Shown piece after piece: positions 17,399 through 25,612 of a stretch of DNA of 44,189 nucleotides. Position 1 is the first letter of the stretch. Every line of letters begins with the position of its first letter. The DNA lies in the NCBI GenBank assembly GCA_964624795.1, contig CAZUZS010000041.1, forward strand, positions 1 to 44,189, read 5' to 3'. Origin of the DNA: CAZUZS01 sp964624795. GTDB taxonomy: Bacteria > Calditrichota > Calditrichia > RBG-13-44-9. Below the pieces are notes generated by a model that was given only the letters and a program-made list of their open reading frames with translations, did no database searches and was not told where the DNA came from. The position numbers and the translations under genes are program-made.

Positions 17399-18319
17399 TT
17401 AAATATTCTCACTATTTTTTTTATCTTCTAAAAGTTGTTCTTTCAGCGCTTCAGCGGTCTCGAATTTAACTTCATCCCGAATAAATTTTTTAAAACGCAC
17501 TTCTATGTTTTCACCATAGATAGAACCGATAAAATTAAAAATATGCACTTCTAAAGTCAAGGGATCAAAATTAAAGGTTGGCCGGTGGCCGATGCTCATC
17601 ATCCCGGAATAATTGCCGGAATCGAGGTTTACGTCCACTGCGTACACCCCTATTTTGGGAATAACCTTGTTCGGGTCAGCAACTTCGATATTTGCAGTGG
17701 GATAGCCAAGTTCTCTTCCGCGCCTGTCCCCATGCCCCACTACGCCTCGCAGCGAATAGACACGACCCAGCAATTCTGCGGCATTTTCCACATGACCGGC
17801 CAGCAGCTCGTTGCGAATGCGGGTGCTGCTTACAATCTCCCCGGCGACATAGTACGGCTCCAAAATCTTTACCGTAAAGCCAAACTCTCGTGAGATTGCC
17901 TTTAGCTGTTCGGGATGGCCTTCCCGGTTGCGGCCAAAAGCGTGATCGTGACCGACAACCATTTTGCTCACATGCAATCGATTCACCAAAATATCCTGAA
18001 CGAATTCGCGGTAGCCGGTTTGCGAAAATTCGCGGGTGAAAGGGATGACCAGCACAGCATCCAGCCCGAACTGCCGCAGAATGTCCAGCTTTTCCTCCAA
18101 AGTAGTGAGAAGAAGCACCTTGTTGTCCCGAGAGCCGACCACCATTCTGGGGTGAGGATGGAATGTGACTAAAACCTGCAGGCAGCCGGATTCCCGCGAG
18201 CACTGACGCAATTCGTTCAGCACTTGCTGGTGTCCGCGGTGAAAGCCATCGAAGGTGCCAACTGTGACCGCCGCGGGCTGCTTTATATCGATTTCGTCAA
18301 TTGTCCGAAATATTTTCAT
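17399..18319 (-). CDS. ribF: bifunctional riboflavin kinase / FAD synthetase
   Basis: It converts riboflavin to FMN and then FAD. The N-terminal FAD-synthetase domain carries the nucleotidyltransferase motif VGTFDGFHRGHQ (HRGH at 27-30) and the later SSTRIRNEL motif. The C-terminal riboflavin kinase domain starts near residue 185 with GRELGYPTANI and ends in the VRFKKFIRDEVKF block. The 306-residue length is normal. The start at 18319 lies 23 bases inside the truB 3' end, with GAAGG just upstream of the ATG, so the two genes are tightly coupled. rpsO follows after 14 bases. Confidence 0.95.
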   Translation of the reverse strand: MKIFRTIDEIDIKQPAAVTVGTFDGFHRGHQQVLNELRQCSRESGCLQVLVTFHPHPRMVVGSRDNKVLLLTTLEEKLDILRQFGLDAVLVIPFTREFSQTGYREFVQDILVNRLHVSKMVVGHDHAFGRNREGHPEQLKAISREFGFTVKILEPYYVAGEIVSSTRIRNELLAGHVENAAELLGRVYSLRGVVGHGDRRGRELGYPTANIEVADPNKVIPKIGVYAVDVNLDSGNYSGMMSIGHRPTFNFDPLTLEVHIFNFIGSIYGENIEVRFKKFIRDEVKFETAEALKEQLLEDKKNSENI

Positions 18320-19031
18320 TTGCCTTCAGCATCTTCCATTTTTGTTCAAAGCCTGGAATATCCAAAGCATCATCTATGGAAAAATCGCCGATACGGGTGC
18401 GGGACAGATTTCTGAGAAAACCGGTAGTTCCCAGTTTACGGGCAATGTCCAGCCCGAGTGCGCGCACGTAGGTCCCCCGGCTGCACAGAACCCGGAATCG
18501 GACTATCTTCCCTTCAATTCCCAAAAAATCCAACTGGTGGATTTCCACCCACTTATACCGTTCGGGAACCGCTTCGCCGCTGCGAGCCATTTTGTACAGG
18601 CGCCGTCCGCCAACTTTGGCTGCCGAATAGTCTGGGATTCGTTGTTTTATTTTTCCAACAAAAGTCTGTAAAGCGTTCCTGACATCCTCAAGCGCCAATT
18701 CCGGCACATCTTCTTCCCCGATAATTTCGCCGGTGATGTCCAGAGTGTCGGTCCTTCTCCCTAACTCCAGTTCAGCGATATATTCCTTCGGCAGTTTCAT
18801 CAGCTCGCTCACCTGCTTGGTAGCCCTGCCCAGGCAAACGAGCAAGACTCCGGTGGCAAAAGGATCGAGCGTACCGGCGTGCCCTACTTTCTTAATGCGG
18901 GTAATATTACGGAGTTTACGCACAACATCGAAAGAGCTCCAACTCTCCGGCTTGTTCATATTGATGATGTAACCATCTTCAATAGTGCGGTGTATTCCGG
19001 TTTGCCCTGCTGCCGTGAGAATATTTTTCAT
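18297..19031 (-). CDS. truB: tRNA pseudouridine-55 synthase TruB
   Basis: It makes the universal pseudouridine 55 in the T loop of tRNA. The catalytic Asp56 is in KVGHAGTLDPFATGVL. Further family blocks are AKVGGRRLYKMAR and SRGTYVRALGLDIARKLG. The 244-residue length corresponds to the short, catalytic-domain-only form without the C-terminal PUA extension of some enzymes. The start at 19031 gives about 20 residues before the DGYIINMNKP motif, slightly longer than usual; no strong ribosome binding site settles the choice. It overlaps ribF downstream and follows rbfA by 67 bases. Confidence 0.95.
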   Translation of the reverse strand: MKNILTAAGQTGIHRTIEDGYIINMNKPESWSSFDVVRKLRNITRIKKVGHAGTLDPFATGVLLVCLGRATKQVSELMKLPKEYIAELELGRRTDTLDITGEIIGEEDVPELALEDVRNALQTFVGKIKQRIPDYSAAKVGGRRLYKMARSGEAVPERYKWVEIHQLDFLGIEGKIVRFRVLCSRGTYVRALGLDIARKLGTTGFLRNLSRTRIGDFSIDDALDIPGFEQKWKMLKANENISDN

Positions 19032-19098
19032 CTATCTGAAATTGTTTCCTGATTTCGCCTGTGAGCCGCATCTGCGGCCTCCCCGGAAGTTTGCTCGG

Positions 19099-19473
19099 TT
19101 ACGATTCCGCCGGCCCATCCGGGTTTTCCGATTTGATCTTCCTGAGCAGGTCCTCAATATGCTGCGAATATTCCTGCGAATCGTCATAAAAAAAACGCAG
19201 CTCGGGCAGATATCGTAATTTCAAAATAGGGCCAAGTTCGTTACGGATGAAATTCTTTGCACTATCCAGCGCTTCCTGGCTGTGCTGGCGCTGCTCCTCG
19301 TCCCCCAGCGTTGTGTAATAGACTGAGGCAATTCTTAAATCACCCGAGATACGTGCATGCGTAACGGTTATGAAACCCTTGCGGGGATCTTTTAATTTTC
19401 TATCGATGATTTGGCTGACCTCTTTCATGATCTGGTCAGCCAGCTTTTTTTGTCTTAATGTCTCATGTTTCAT
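19099..19473 (-). CDS. rbfA: ribosome-binding factor A
   Basis: A 124-residue KH-fold protein that binds the 30S subunit during late 16S rRNA maturation and cold adaptation. The family pattern is visible: an N-terminal helix ending in ADQIMKEVSQIIDRKLKDPR, the FITVTHARISGDLRIASVYY strand region, and the C-terminal RYLPELRFFYDDSQEYSQHI. The C-terminal tail (about 15 residues) is charged. It lies 12 bases after the ylxP-like gene and is co-oriented with truB. Confidence 0.95.
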   Translation of the reverse strand: MKHETLRQKKLADQIMKEVSQIIDRKLKDPRKGFITVTHARISGDLRIASVYYTTLGDEEQRQHSQEALDSAKNFIRNELGPILKLRYLPELRFFYDDSQEYSQHIEDLLRKIKSENPDGPAES

Positions 19474-19485
19474 AATAGAGCACGT

Positions 19486-19773
19486 TTAAATAAATTCGAA
19501 ATTATGATCCACGATTTCAATTGCGTCGTTGGAATCAATCAGGTTGAAAATGATATCCATATTTTTTTCAATGTATTTGTAATCGCTCCCCACCTGAACA
19601 ATTCCCAGCCGGGTACGCTGCCATTTGTCCGTAAAATCCACTTCTGCCACCGACACGTTAAATTTGTGGTGAAGCTTGTCTTTTATGCTCTTGACCACCA
19701 TCCTCTTTTCTTTCAGCGAACCGCTGTAAGGAATATGAATATCAAGAGTCAGCACTCCGATTATCGTTTGCAT
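19486..19773 (-). CDS. ylxP: DUF503 family protein (YlxP-like)
   Basis: A 95-residue protein with the DUF503 pattern: an N-terminal strand (IIGVLTLDIHIPYSGSLKEK), KRMVVKSIKDKLHHKFNVSV with the typical LKxKR and FNVSVAE features, and AEVDFTDKWQRTRLGIVQVG. The family member YlxP sits in the same place in Bacillus, between infB and rbfA. The molecular function is unknown; the genomic position points to ribosome maturation. The 142 bases between infB and this gene hold no other gene that I can see. Confidence 0.88.
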   Translation of the reverse strand: MQTIIGVLTLDIHIPYSGSLKEKRMVVKSIKDKLHHKFNVSVAEVDFTDKWQRTRLGIVQVGSDYKYIEKNMDIIFNLIDSNDAIEIVDHNFEFI

Positions 19774-19915
19774 GGCGACATAATCATACCATATACCAAG
19801 TCTGTTTTATCAGACAGCTCTCAACTCCCGTGGGTTCCTGACAGGCAGGCACTAATTCCAAAATAAGCATCCGCCCACCAGCTTTTCCGATGGGCAGTTC
19901 CACTTGATTATTTCG

Positions 19916-22861
19916 CTACATCTCAAGAGTGCGTTTTTCCTTAACGACCTCGAACGCCTCAATCTGGTCACCTATTTTAAGATCGTTATAATTCTCAATC
20001 ATCAATCCGCACTCGTAGCCGGCAACAACTTCCCGCACATCATCCTTGAATCGCTTCAGCGAAGCCAGCCTGCCTTCATAGATTTCCACATCGTTCCGGA
20101 CAATGCGCACTCTTGCATTACGGTTTATCTTGCCGTTCAGCACGTAACATCCCGCTACCGTGCCCATCCGTGAGATCTTAAATACCTCCCGCACTTCCAC
20201 CAATCCCAGTACCTGTTCACGTTCTTCCGGTTCCAGAAGGCCTTCCAGCGCTTTCTTCACATCATCTATTGCGTCGTAAATGACTTTGTACAGACGGATA
20301 TCCACCTTCTCCTGTTCAGCCAACTCCTTCGCGTTCAGCGTGGGACGCACATGGAACCCGATGATAATCGCCTGCGAGGCTGCAGCCAGCATGACGTCGG
20401 ATTCCGATATAGGGCCGACAGCCCGCCGCACTACCTTCACCGCCACATCGCTGTTGGCAATTTTCAGCAGAGAATCCGTCAGAGCCTGTGCCGAACCATC
20501 CACATCGGCCTTGACGAGTATATTAAGCTCCTTGACTTCTCCTTCCTGAATCTGCCGCGAGATTTCATCGAGGGTAAGGAAGCGGATTTGCCGGAAGTCC
20601 TGCTCTCGCTTCAACTGCTGGCGATGCATGGCAATATCACGAGCGGCTTTCTCATCCTTCATCACAATAAGTTTATCGCCGGCTTCCGGAACACCATCGA
20701 TTCCCAATACCTGTACCGGAAAGGCCGGACCTGCTTCATCCACGCGCTGATTTCTCTCGTTCATCAGTGCCCGAACGCGACCGTAATACTGCCCGGCAAT
20801 GAAATCGGAGCCCACCCGCAGCGTCCCCTGTTCCACCAGAACGGTTGCAACGGGCCCCTTGCCTTTATCCAATCGTGATTCGACAATTACACCTGATGCT
20901 CTCTTTTTGGGATTTGCCTTGAGCTCCAGCAGTTCCGCCTCCAGCGCAATCTTCTCCAGGAGATCGGGAATTCCCTGCCCTGTTTTTGCCGAGACTTCCA
21001 CGACCTGAATTTTTCCGCCCCAATCTTCTACAAGAATGTTGTGGTTGGCCAGTTGTTTCCGAATCGCCTGCGGATCGGCATTCGGCTTATCCACTTTGTT
21101 GATAGCGATCAGGATAGGTACGCCGGCTGCCCGCGCATGATCGATGGCTTCCTCGGTTTGCGGCATCACACGATCGTCGGCAGCAATGACCAGCACCACC
21201 AGGTCGGTCACCTGCGCGCCGCGGGATCGCATAGCGGTAAAAGCCTCATGCCCGGGAGTATCCAGGAAAGTGATCTTCCTGCCATTTTCAAGCTCCACAA
21301 CGTAGGCACCTATATGCTGCGTAATCCCACCCGATTCGCCGGCAACGACATTGGCCCTGCGAACATAATCGAGCAACGAAGTTTTCCCATGATCCACATG
21401 CCCCATTACCGTCACCACCGGATGCCGGGCTTCGTAATCGTCGGGATTGTCTGTCTCATCAAGAACTTCTTCCAGGAAGTCGGAACCAAATTCCTCCTCT
21501 TCCTGCACATTAAATCCAAAATCTTCCGCCAACAATCGGATCATGTCCATATCCAGCCGCTGGTTGATAGTAACCATCTGCCCCAATTCAAGGCATTTCT
21601 TTATAACATCCGCCACCGGAACAGACATGAGATTCGCCAGATCCTGAACCGTGATGAATTCGTTTACCGAAATCACATTTCCCTCCTCAACATCTGCCTC
21701 CTCGGAAGCGCCTCTCACTTTTTTCCTTTTTTTCTTGCCGATTCCGGTATCCTGCATACTGGCCAATGTTTTTTTCAGTGTATCCTGAACTTCCTGTTGA
21801 TCGACTTCTTTCTTCCTGCGCGACCGCTTGCGGTGTTCCTCCCGCACAACCGGAGTTTCCCCTTCATCAATATCCAGCAATGGCATTTTTGTTTTACCAA
21901 GCCGGCCTTCTTTGCGGATCATCTCAAGCGCTTTTCTCCGCCGCCGCTCTTTCTCGGATAAGTCTTCTTCGCGGGTTTTTTGCTTTTTGTCTTTCTTCTT
22001 CTTTGCCTTGGCATCCAGAAGTTCCTGAGACTCTTCACCGGAAATCTCTGTCTCGGATTCTTCCTTCCCCATCGCCGCTATCCGGCGCGGAACAACGTCT
22101 TTTCCTCCGCGTGATGCCGCCCCTGCGCCTATCTGCTCTTCTTCGCCTGAGGACTCTTCTTTTATTTTCTTGATTATTTTTTTCTTCTTCTCGGCTTTGG
22201 TCTTCTTTCTCTCCCGTTGGCGTTCAAGGTACTGTTTTGCCACAGGATGATCAATAATGTCGCCAACCTGCGGTTTCTCCGGCTCGGCAGCCTCTTCGGA
22301 AACCGCATCCGTTTCTTCTTCCTCTATTTCTCCTTCGTCAGTTTCAACGATTTCGGTTTCAGCTTCAATCGGTTTCGTTTCCGCAGCGGACACCTCATCT
22401 TCAGAGAGTTCGGACCCCGGTTGTTGTTCAGCCTCTGGCTCTGCCTGCTTTTGTTCCTCCACGGAAATCGCCTCATCTTTCGGCAGTTCCAACGCACCTT
22501 CTATTTCTTCACCCGGAAGCCCGGCTTTCTCCTCTTTTCCACCCGCCGTCTCGAGTTCTGCAGAAGCCACTTCTGCCTCCGGTGCTTCGTGAGTTGCTTC
22601 CTCTCCCGTTCCGGCTTCAAACTCAAGGGCAACAGCTTCGTCTTCTTCTTTCTCTTTCCGGCGCTGCGCCAGTTTATCCGCTTTCACCTTTTCCTGTGAA
22701 AAACGCTTCAATATCTCATCATACATATCTTCAGTTACCGGGGTATTAAGACCGGCAACCTCAAATCCCTTCTTTTCCAGGAATTCCGAAATCGTCTGAT
22801 GAGAGAGATTGAGTTCTTTCGCTACCTTAAAAAGTTTTCTTCTGGTTTGCTTTACAGCCAT
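19916..22861 (-). CDS. infB: translation initiation factor IF-2
   Basis: IF-2 is the GTPase that brings fMet-tRNA to the 30S subunit and promotes subunit joining. The 981-residue protein begins with an IF2_N helix region (residues 1-50). It continues with a long low-complexity linker of about 400 residues, very rich in Glu, Ala and Lys, and a second IF2_N domain (about 400-450). The G domain follows with G1 GHVDHGKT at about 487-495, LDTPGHEAFTAMRSRGAQ (G3), INKVDK (G4) and VEVSAKTG (G5). Domains II, III and IV form the C-terminal half. The start ATG directly abuts the ylxQ stop codon (TAAATG), so translation is coupled. The acidic extension is long but within the known range. Confidence 0.97.
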   Translation of the reverse strand: MAVKQTRRKLFKVAKELNLSHQTISEFLEKKGFEVAGLNTPVTEDMYDEILKRFSQEKVKADKLAQRRKEKEEDEAVALEFEAGTGEEATHEAPEAEVASAELETAGGKEEKAGLPGEEIEGALELPKDEAISVEEQKQAEPEAEQQPGSELSEDEVSAAETKPIEAETEIVETDEGEIEEEETDAVSEEAAEPEKPQVGDIIDHPVAKQYLERQRERKKTKAEKKKKIIKKIKEESSGEEEQIGAGAASRGGKDVVPRRIAAMGKEESETEISGEESQELLDAKAKKKKDKKQKTREEDLSEKERRRRKALEMIRKEGRLGKTKMPLLDIDEGETPVVREEHRKRSRRKKEVDQQEVQDTLKKTLASMQDTGIGKKKRKKVRGASEEADVEEGNVISVNEFITVQDLANLMSVPVADVIKKCLELGQMVTINQRLDMDMIRLLAEDFGFNVQEEEEFGSDFLEEVLDETDNPDDYEARHPVVTVMGHVDHGKTSLLDYVRRANVVAGESGGITQHIGAYVVELENGRKITFLDTPGHEAFTAMRSRGAQVTDLVVLVIAADDRVMPQTEEAIDHARAAGVPILIAINKVDKPNADPQAIRKQLANHNILVEDWGGKIQVVEVSAKTGQGIPDLLEKIALEAELLELKANPKKRASGVIVESRLDKGKGPVATVLVEQGTLRVGSDFIAGQYYGRVRALMNERNQRVDEAGPAFPVQVLGIDGVPEAGDKLIVMKDEKAARDIAMHRQQLKREQDFRQIRFLTLDEISRQIQEGEVKELNILVKADVDGSAQALTDSLLKIANSDVAVKVVRRAVGPISESDVMLAAASQAIIIGFHVRPTLNAKELAEQEKVDIRLYKVIYDAIDDVKKALEGLLEPEEREQVLGLVEVREVFKISRMGTVAGCYVLNGKINRNARVRIVRNDVEIYEGRLASLKRFKDDVREVVAGYECGLMIENYNDLKIGDQIEAFEVVKEKRTLEM

Positions 22862-23236
22862 TTAAACTCCCGATTTAAATTTCCGAACGATTGCAACACC
22901 AAGGTTCCCGCTTAGGATTCCCAGAATTTTGTGATCCCGAATTCCCCAAAGTTCCTCCCAGTTTTTGGTTTGCTCGCTCCTGACCAACAGGACTCCATTT
23001 TCCCAGGTCGCGTGCTGCAACCGCTTAAGCGTTTTTTCGGATAATTGTGAGTCGACAATTACCATCATGACAGTATTTTTTTCAACCGATCGCCGAACTG
23101 CCTCGAAGCCTTTCACTGCTTGCCGCGCCTTAAGGGCAAAACCAATTAATGCCGCGGTTTGTGCGTCGATCGATAACGTGCCAATGTTTTTAAAATCAGC
23201 CTGTCTGACCGTATCGCCATTTCTCAAACCTGTCAT
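22862..23236 (-). CDS. ylxQ: L7Ae/L30e-family RNA-binding protein (YlxQ-like)
   Basis: A 124-residue protein. After a 25-residue N-terminal extension it follows the L7Ae/L30e pattern: ALIGFALKARQAVKGFEAV corresponds to the glycine-rich GLAxRAGKxVxG region, VMMVIVDSQLSEKTLKRLQ to the D-x-S-xxTxKKL region, and GILSGNLGVAIVRK to the C-terminal strand. In Bacillus the homologue YlxQ sits between nusA and infB; it binds kink-turn-like RNA and probably belongs to ribosome biogenesis. No ylxR gene is present before it, which is a difference from the Bacillus order. The assignment rests on moderate sequence similarity and very strong context. Confidence 0.75.
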   Translation of the reverse strand: MTGLRNGDTVRQADFKNIGTLSIDAQTAALIGFALKARQAVKGFEAVRRSVEKNTVMMVIVDSQLSEKTLKRLQHATWENGVLLVRSEQTKNWEELWGIRDHKILGILSGNLGVAIVRKFKSGV

Positions 23237-23344
23237 TGCAACCCGCCTAAATCTTCCTGCTTTTTGTTACTTTTACCGCATTGAACAATTTCTATACTTT
23301 GCTAAAAACCAAGTGAACAATTTTTCCCGCAACTTCGAATTCTC

Positions 23345-24622
23345 TTAAATGTTCAGTTGCTGCAGGATTTTTTGCGCCGTCTTCTGACCAATTCCCGGAA
23401 TCTCCAGCAACCCCTGCAAGCCCAAATTCTTTAGCTCTTCAACAGTATTAATGTTGGCCTCGCGCAGGCGGACAATCATGGCCTTGGAAAGGCCCGGAAT
23501 TTCCTCGATATCCACTTCCTCTTCCATGGATTTCTGGTAATATTCCGATTCCTTTATCAGCTCGATGTTCCAGTTTGTAATTTTCTGCGCAAGCTCCTTA
23601 TTGACTTCTCCGCGGCCCAATGCCAATCCCATATCCTTATCCGGAATGATCGCCACAGCCAGTTTGTCTTCATAATTTATCATCACACGCAATGGTTTCG
23701 CCGGGGTGAGGGAGCGGTTCACGAAAATTTCCGGCTCAGATGAAAATGCGACGACATCGATTTTCTCGCCGTTCAGTTCCCTCACAACAGACTGGATTCG
23801 CACCCCGCGCATCCCGACGCAGGCGCCAACCGGGTCAATCCTTTTATCCATTGATTCCACTGCGATTTTGGCACGCTCTCCCGGCTTGCGGGCAATCTTC
23901 TTTATTTCAACAATCCCATCAAAAATCTCCGGCACCTCGATCTCAAAAAGGCGAATCATAAATTTGTCATCCGACCTGGAAATTATAATTTCCGGGCTGC
24001 TGCGTTGGCGTTTTCTGTTATTCCGCTCGTCCTCCACGTCAAGATTGTTGTTGCTATCCGGTTCAACCACTTTTTTTATCAACGCACGCACGCTGTCCCC
24101 GCGGCGCAGTTCCTCTCGCGGAATCGACTCGGAGCGGGGCATGAACATTTCCGTGCGATCCACCAGCAGGAAATATCCATTTCGGGTTACCTGGTGCACA
24201 TCTCCAATTATAATTTCCCCCACCCGAGTACTGTACTCATCATAGATTTTCTTCTTTTCATATTCCCGGATGCGCTGCAACAACGTCTGTTTCGCGATAT
24301 TGATCAAACGCCGCCCGAACTGTTCCGGATCGACAACTTCCACAAATGCCTCACCCTCCTCAATGTCGGGATCGATCTTGCGGGCATCTTTCAGCGAGAT
24401 CTGGAGAATTCCGTCCTCAACTTCATTCACAACTTCCTTCTCCACGTAAATTTCCACATCACCCCGATCCATATTTACAATGACATCGAAATTATCCGCT
24501 TCACCATACTTTTTTCTGATCAAGGTAAGAAATATCTCTTCCAAAATATCGCGTATTTCATCGCGGTCAATTCTTTTCTCTTTTGCTATCTGATTGACGG
24601 CTTCAACTATATCGCTACGCAT
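23345..24622 (-). CDS. nusA: transcription termination/antitermination factor NusA
   Basis: NusA binds RNA polymerase and stabilises pause and terminator hairpins. The 425-residue protein has the N-terminal polymerase-binding domain (1-125), an S1 domain (about 130-200), two KH domains (from about 225, including GERAKIAVES and GACVGMRGVRIQSVVRELNGEK) and a C-terminal helix-hairpin-helix pair (IEEIPGLSKAMIVRLREANI and LLEIPGIGQKTAQKILQQ). GGAGG lies 12 bases before the ATG. rimP lies 24 bases upstream and ylxQ 108 bases downstream. NusA often controls its own operon by termination in the leader; see the hairpin at 25198-25219. Confidence 0.96.
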   Translation of the reverse strand: MRSDIVEAVNQIAKEKRIDRDEIRDILEEIFLTLIRKKYGEADNFDVIVNMDRGDVEIYVEKEVVNEVEDGILQISLKDARKIDPDIEEGEAFVEVVDPEQFGRRLINIAKQTLLQRIREYEKKKIYDEYSTRVGEIIIGDVHQVTRNGYFLLVDRTEMFMPRSESIPREELRRGDSVRALIKKVVEPDSNNNLDVEDERNNRKRQRSSPEIIISRSDDKFMIRLFEIEVPEIFDGIVEIKKIARKPGERAKIAVESMDKRIDPVGACVGMRGVRIQSVVRELNGEKIDVVAFSSEPEIFVNRSLTPAKPLRVMINYEDKLAVAIIPDKDMGLALGRGEVNKELAQKITNWNIELIKESEYYQKSMEEEVDIEEIPGLSKAMIVRLREANINTVEELKNLGLQGLLEIPGIGQKTAQKILQQLNI

Positions 24623-24646
24623 AAATTTTGTAAACCTCCAGTATAA

Positions 24647-25099
24647 TTACCATTTAGTTTTTACCAGTGCTTTCACAATTCCGGAAAAAGGTATTTCGAG
24701 TTGATTCTCTTTCATTTGCAGAACGATCCCCCGTTCATTTACTTCATCAAGAACTCCAATGAGATCCTCGCGCCCCTCATCTGTCTCGCACAGAACATGT
24801 AGCGGTCGTCCGATATTTTTCCGGTACTGCCAATGCTCTTTCAGCGGCCGGTCCAAACCGGGAGACGATACTTCCAACCGGTAGCGGCCGGGAAAGGGAT
24901 CTTCCATGTCAAGAACATCCCCGATTTCTCGGGTGAGATCTGTTATTTGGTGCATCGTAATACCCGCTTCCGTGTCAGCAAAAACTGAAAGCACCAGATT
25001 GTTCGGATTCCCCCGCAATTCAATATCTACCAGATAAACCTGCATCTGATCAAATATCGGCGATATCAAGTCCTTTATTTGTCGAATCCGCTCTTCCAT
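24647..25099 (-). CDS. rimP: ribosome maturation factor RimP
   Basis: RimP is needed for 30S maturation. The 150-residue protein has the two-domain plan: an N-terminal alpha/beta domain, with VYLVDIELRG and the LEVSSPGLDRPLK signature at about residues 84-96, and a C-terminal SH3-like domain (about 100-150). The signature is diagnostic. The ATG at 25099 is directly preceded by an in-frame TTG at 25102; AGGAGG lies 11 bases before the TTG and 14 before the ATG, so either could start. It is the first gene of the long nusA operon. Confidence 0.93.
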   Translation of the reverse strand: MEERIRQIKDLISPIFDQMQVYLVDIELRGNPNNLVLSVFADTEAGITMHQITDLTREIGDVLDMEDPFPGRYRLEVSSPGLDRPLKEHWQYRKNIGRPLHVLCETDEGREDLIGVLDEVNERGIVLQMKENQLEIPFSGIVKALVKTKW

Positions 25100-25197
25100 C
25101 AACGATCTCTATACCTCCTGCCTTCATTTACAAATCCCGCCGATTCACCTGATCCTGCTCTTCCGGGTCGGATGACCAGCACATCCATAAAACAAAA

Positions 25198-25219
25198 AAG
25201 TGGGTTTGTCAACCCACTT
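25198..25219 (-). terminator. intrinsic terminator-like hairpin at the very start of the nusA operon transcript
   Basis: On the minus strand, AAGTGGGTT-GACA-AACCCACTT forms a perfect nine-pair stem with a four-base loop and is followed by TTTTTGTTTT, the full pattern of an intrinsic terminator. It starts only about 5-6 bases after the predicted transcription start of the rimP-nusA operon, and no gene lies between the promoter and it. Either it attenuates the operon, or it is the terminator of an undetected RNA from the right. Confidence 0.75.
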
Positions 25220-25230
25220 AACCAACGCCA

Positions 25231-25259
25231 AATATACTAAACAGATACTTTCTATGCAA
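25231..25259 (-). promoter_or_regulatory. promoter of the rimP-nusA-infB-pnp operon
   Basis: On the minus strand TTGCAT (25259-25254), a 17-base spacer and TATATT (25236-25231) form a good sigma-A type promoter. The -10 continues into TG, giving TATATTTG as in Bacteroidota TAnnTTTG promoters. The start point would be near 25224, about 125 bases before rimP. Confidence 0.65.
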
Positions 25260-25612
25260 GCCTTTTAAGGCAAATCCGATGCTTTCCAACTCCACCGGGC
25301 CGCTCTATTTTTTCATTTCATACCTGCATATTTTTTATCCGACAGAATCACAATCACAATCTCCGGGCAACACGATTGACGGAGGTTTTACACCACTAAA
25401 ACGGATAAGGTTTCCTTAACCTCAAATCTCCATGTTGCCTGGCCACCAGGCCGCAGCAAGATGGTATTCCATTGAAGGGAAACTTCTTTTTGTTCGGCAG
25501 AAGGTCAACGCATTAGTTGGTTGAAATAAAAATTATTTGTAATCAGGCGTAATGCATTTTAACATAGAGCCACAAAATTGTGAACCATGTAATAAATATC
25601 GTTGTCTTGCGT

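Larger units (their letters stand above)
25103..25612. other. divergent control region between rimP and the PHP gene
   Basis: This stretch of about 510 bases holds the nusA-operon promoter and its hairpin in the left quarter. The remaining part, to the start of the PHP-domain gene, contains no open frame with protein character. The promoter for the rightward operon should be in 25500-25610, which is AT-rich (around 25525-25545), but I cannot fix its hexamers. Confidence 0.5.

Noticed and set aside
21700..22800. Long Ser/Phe-rich open frames on the + strand opposite infB.
   Set aside because: They are shadows of the Glu/Lys/Ala-rich linker of IF-2 and have no independent support.
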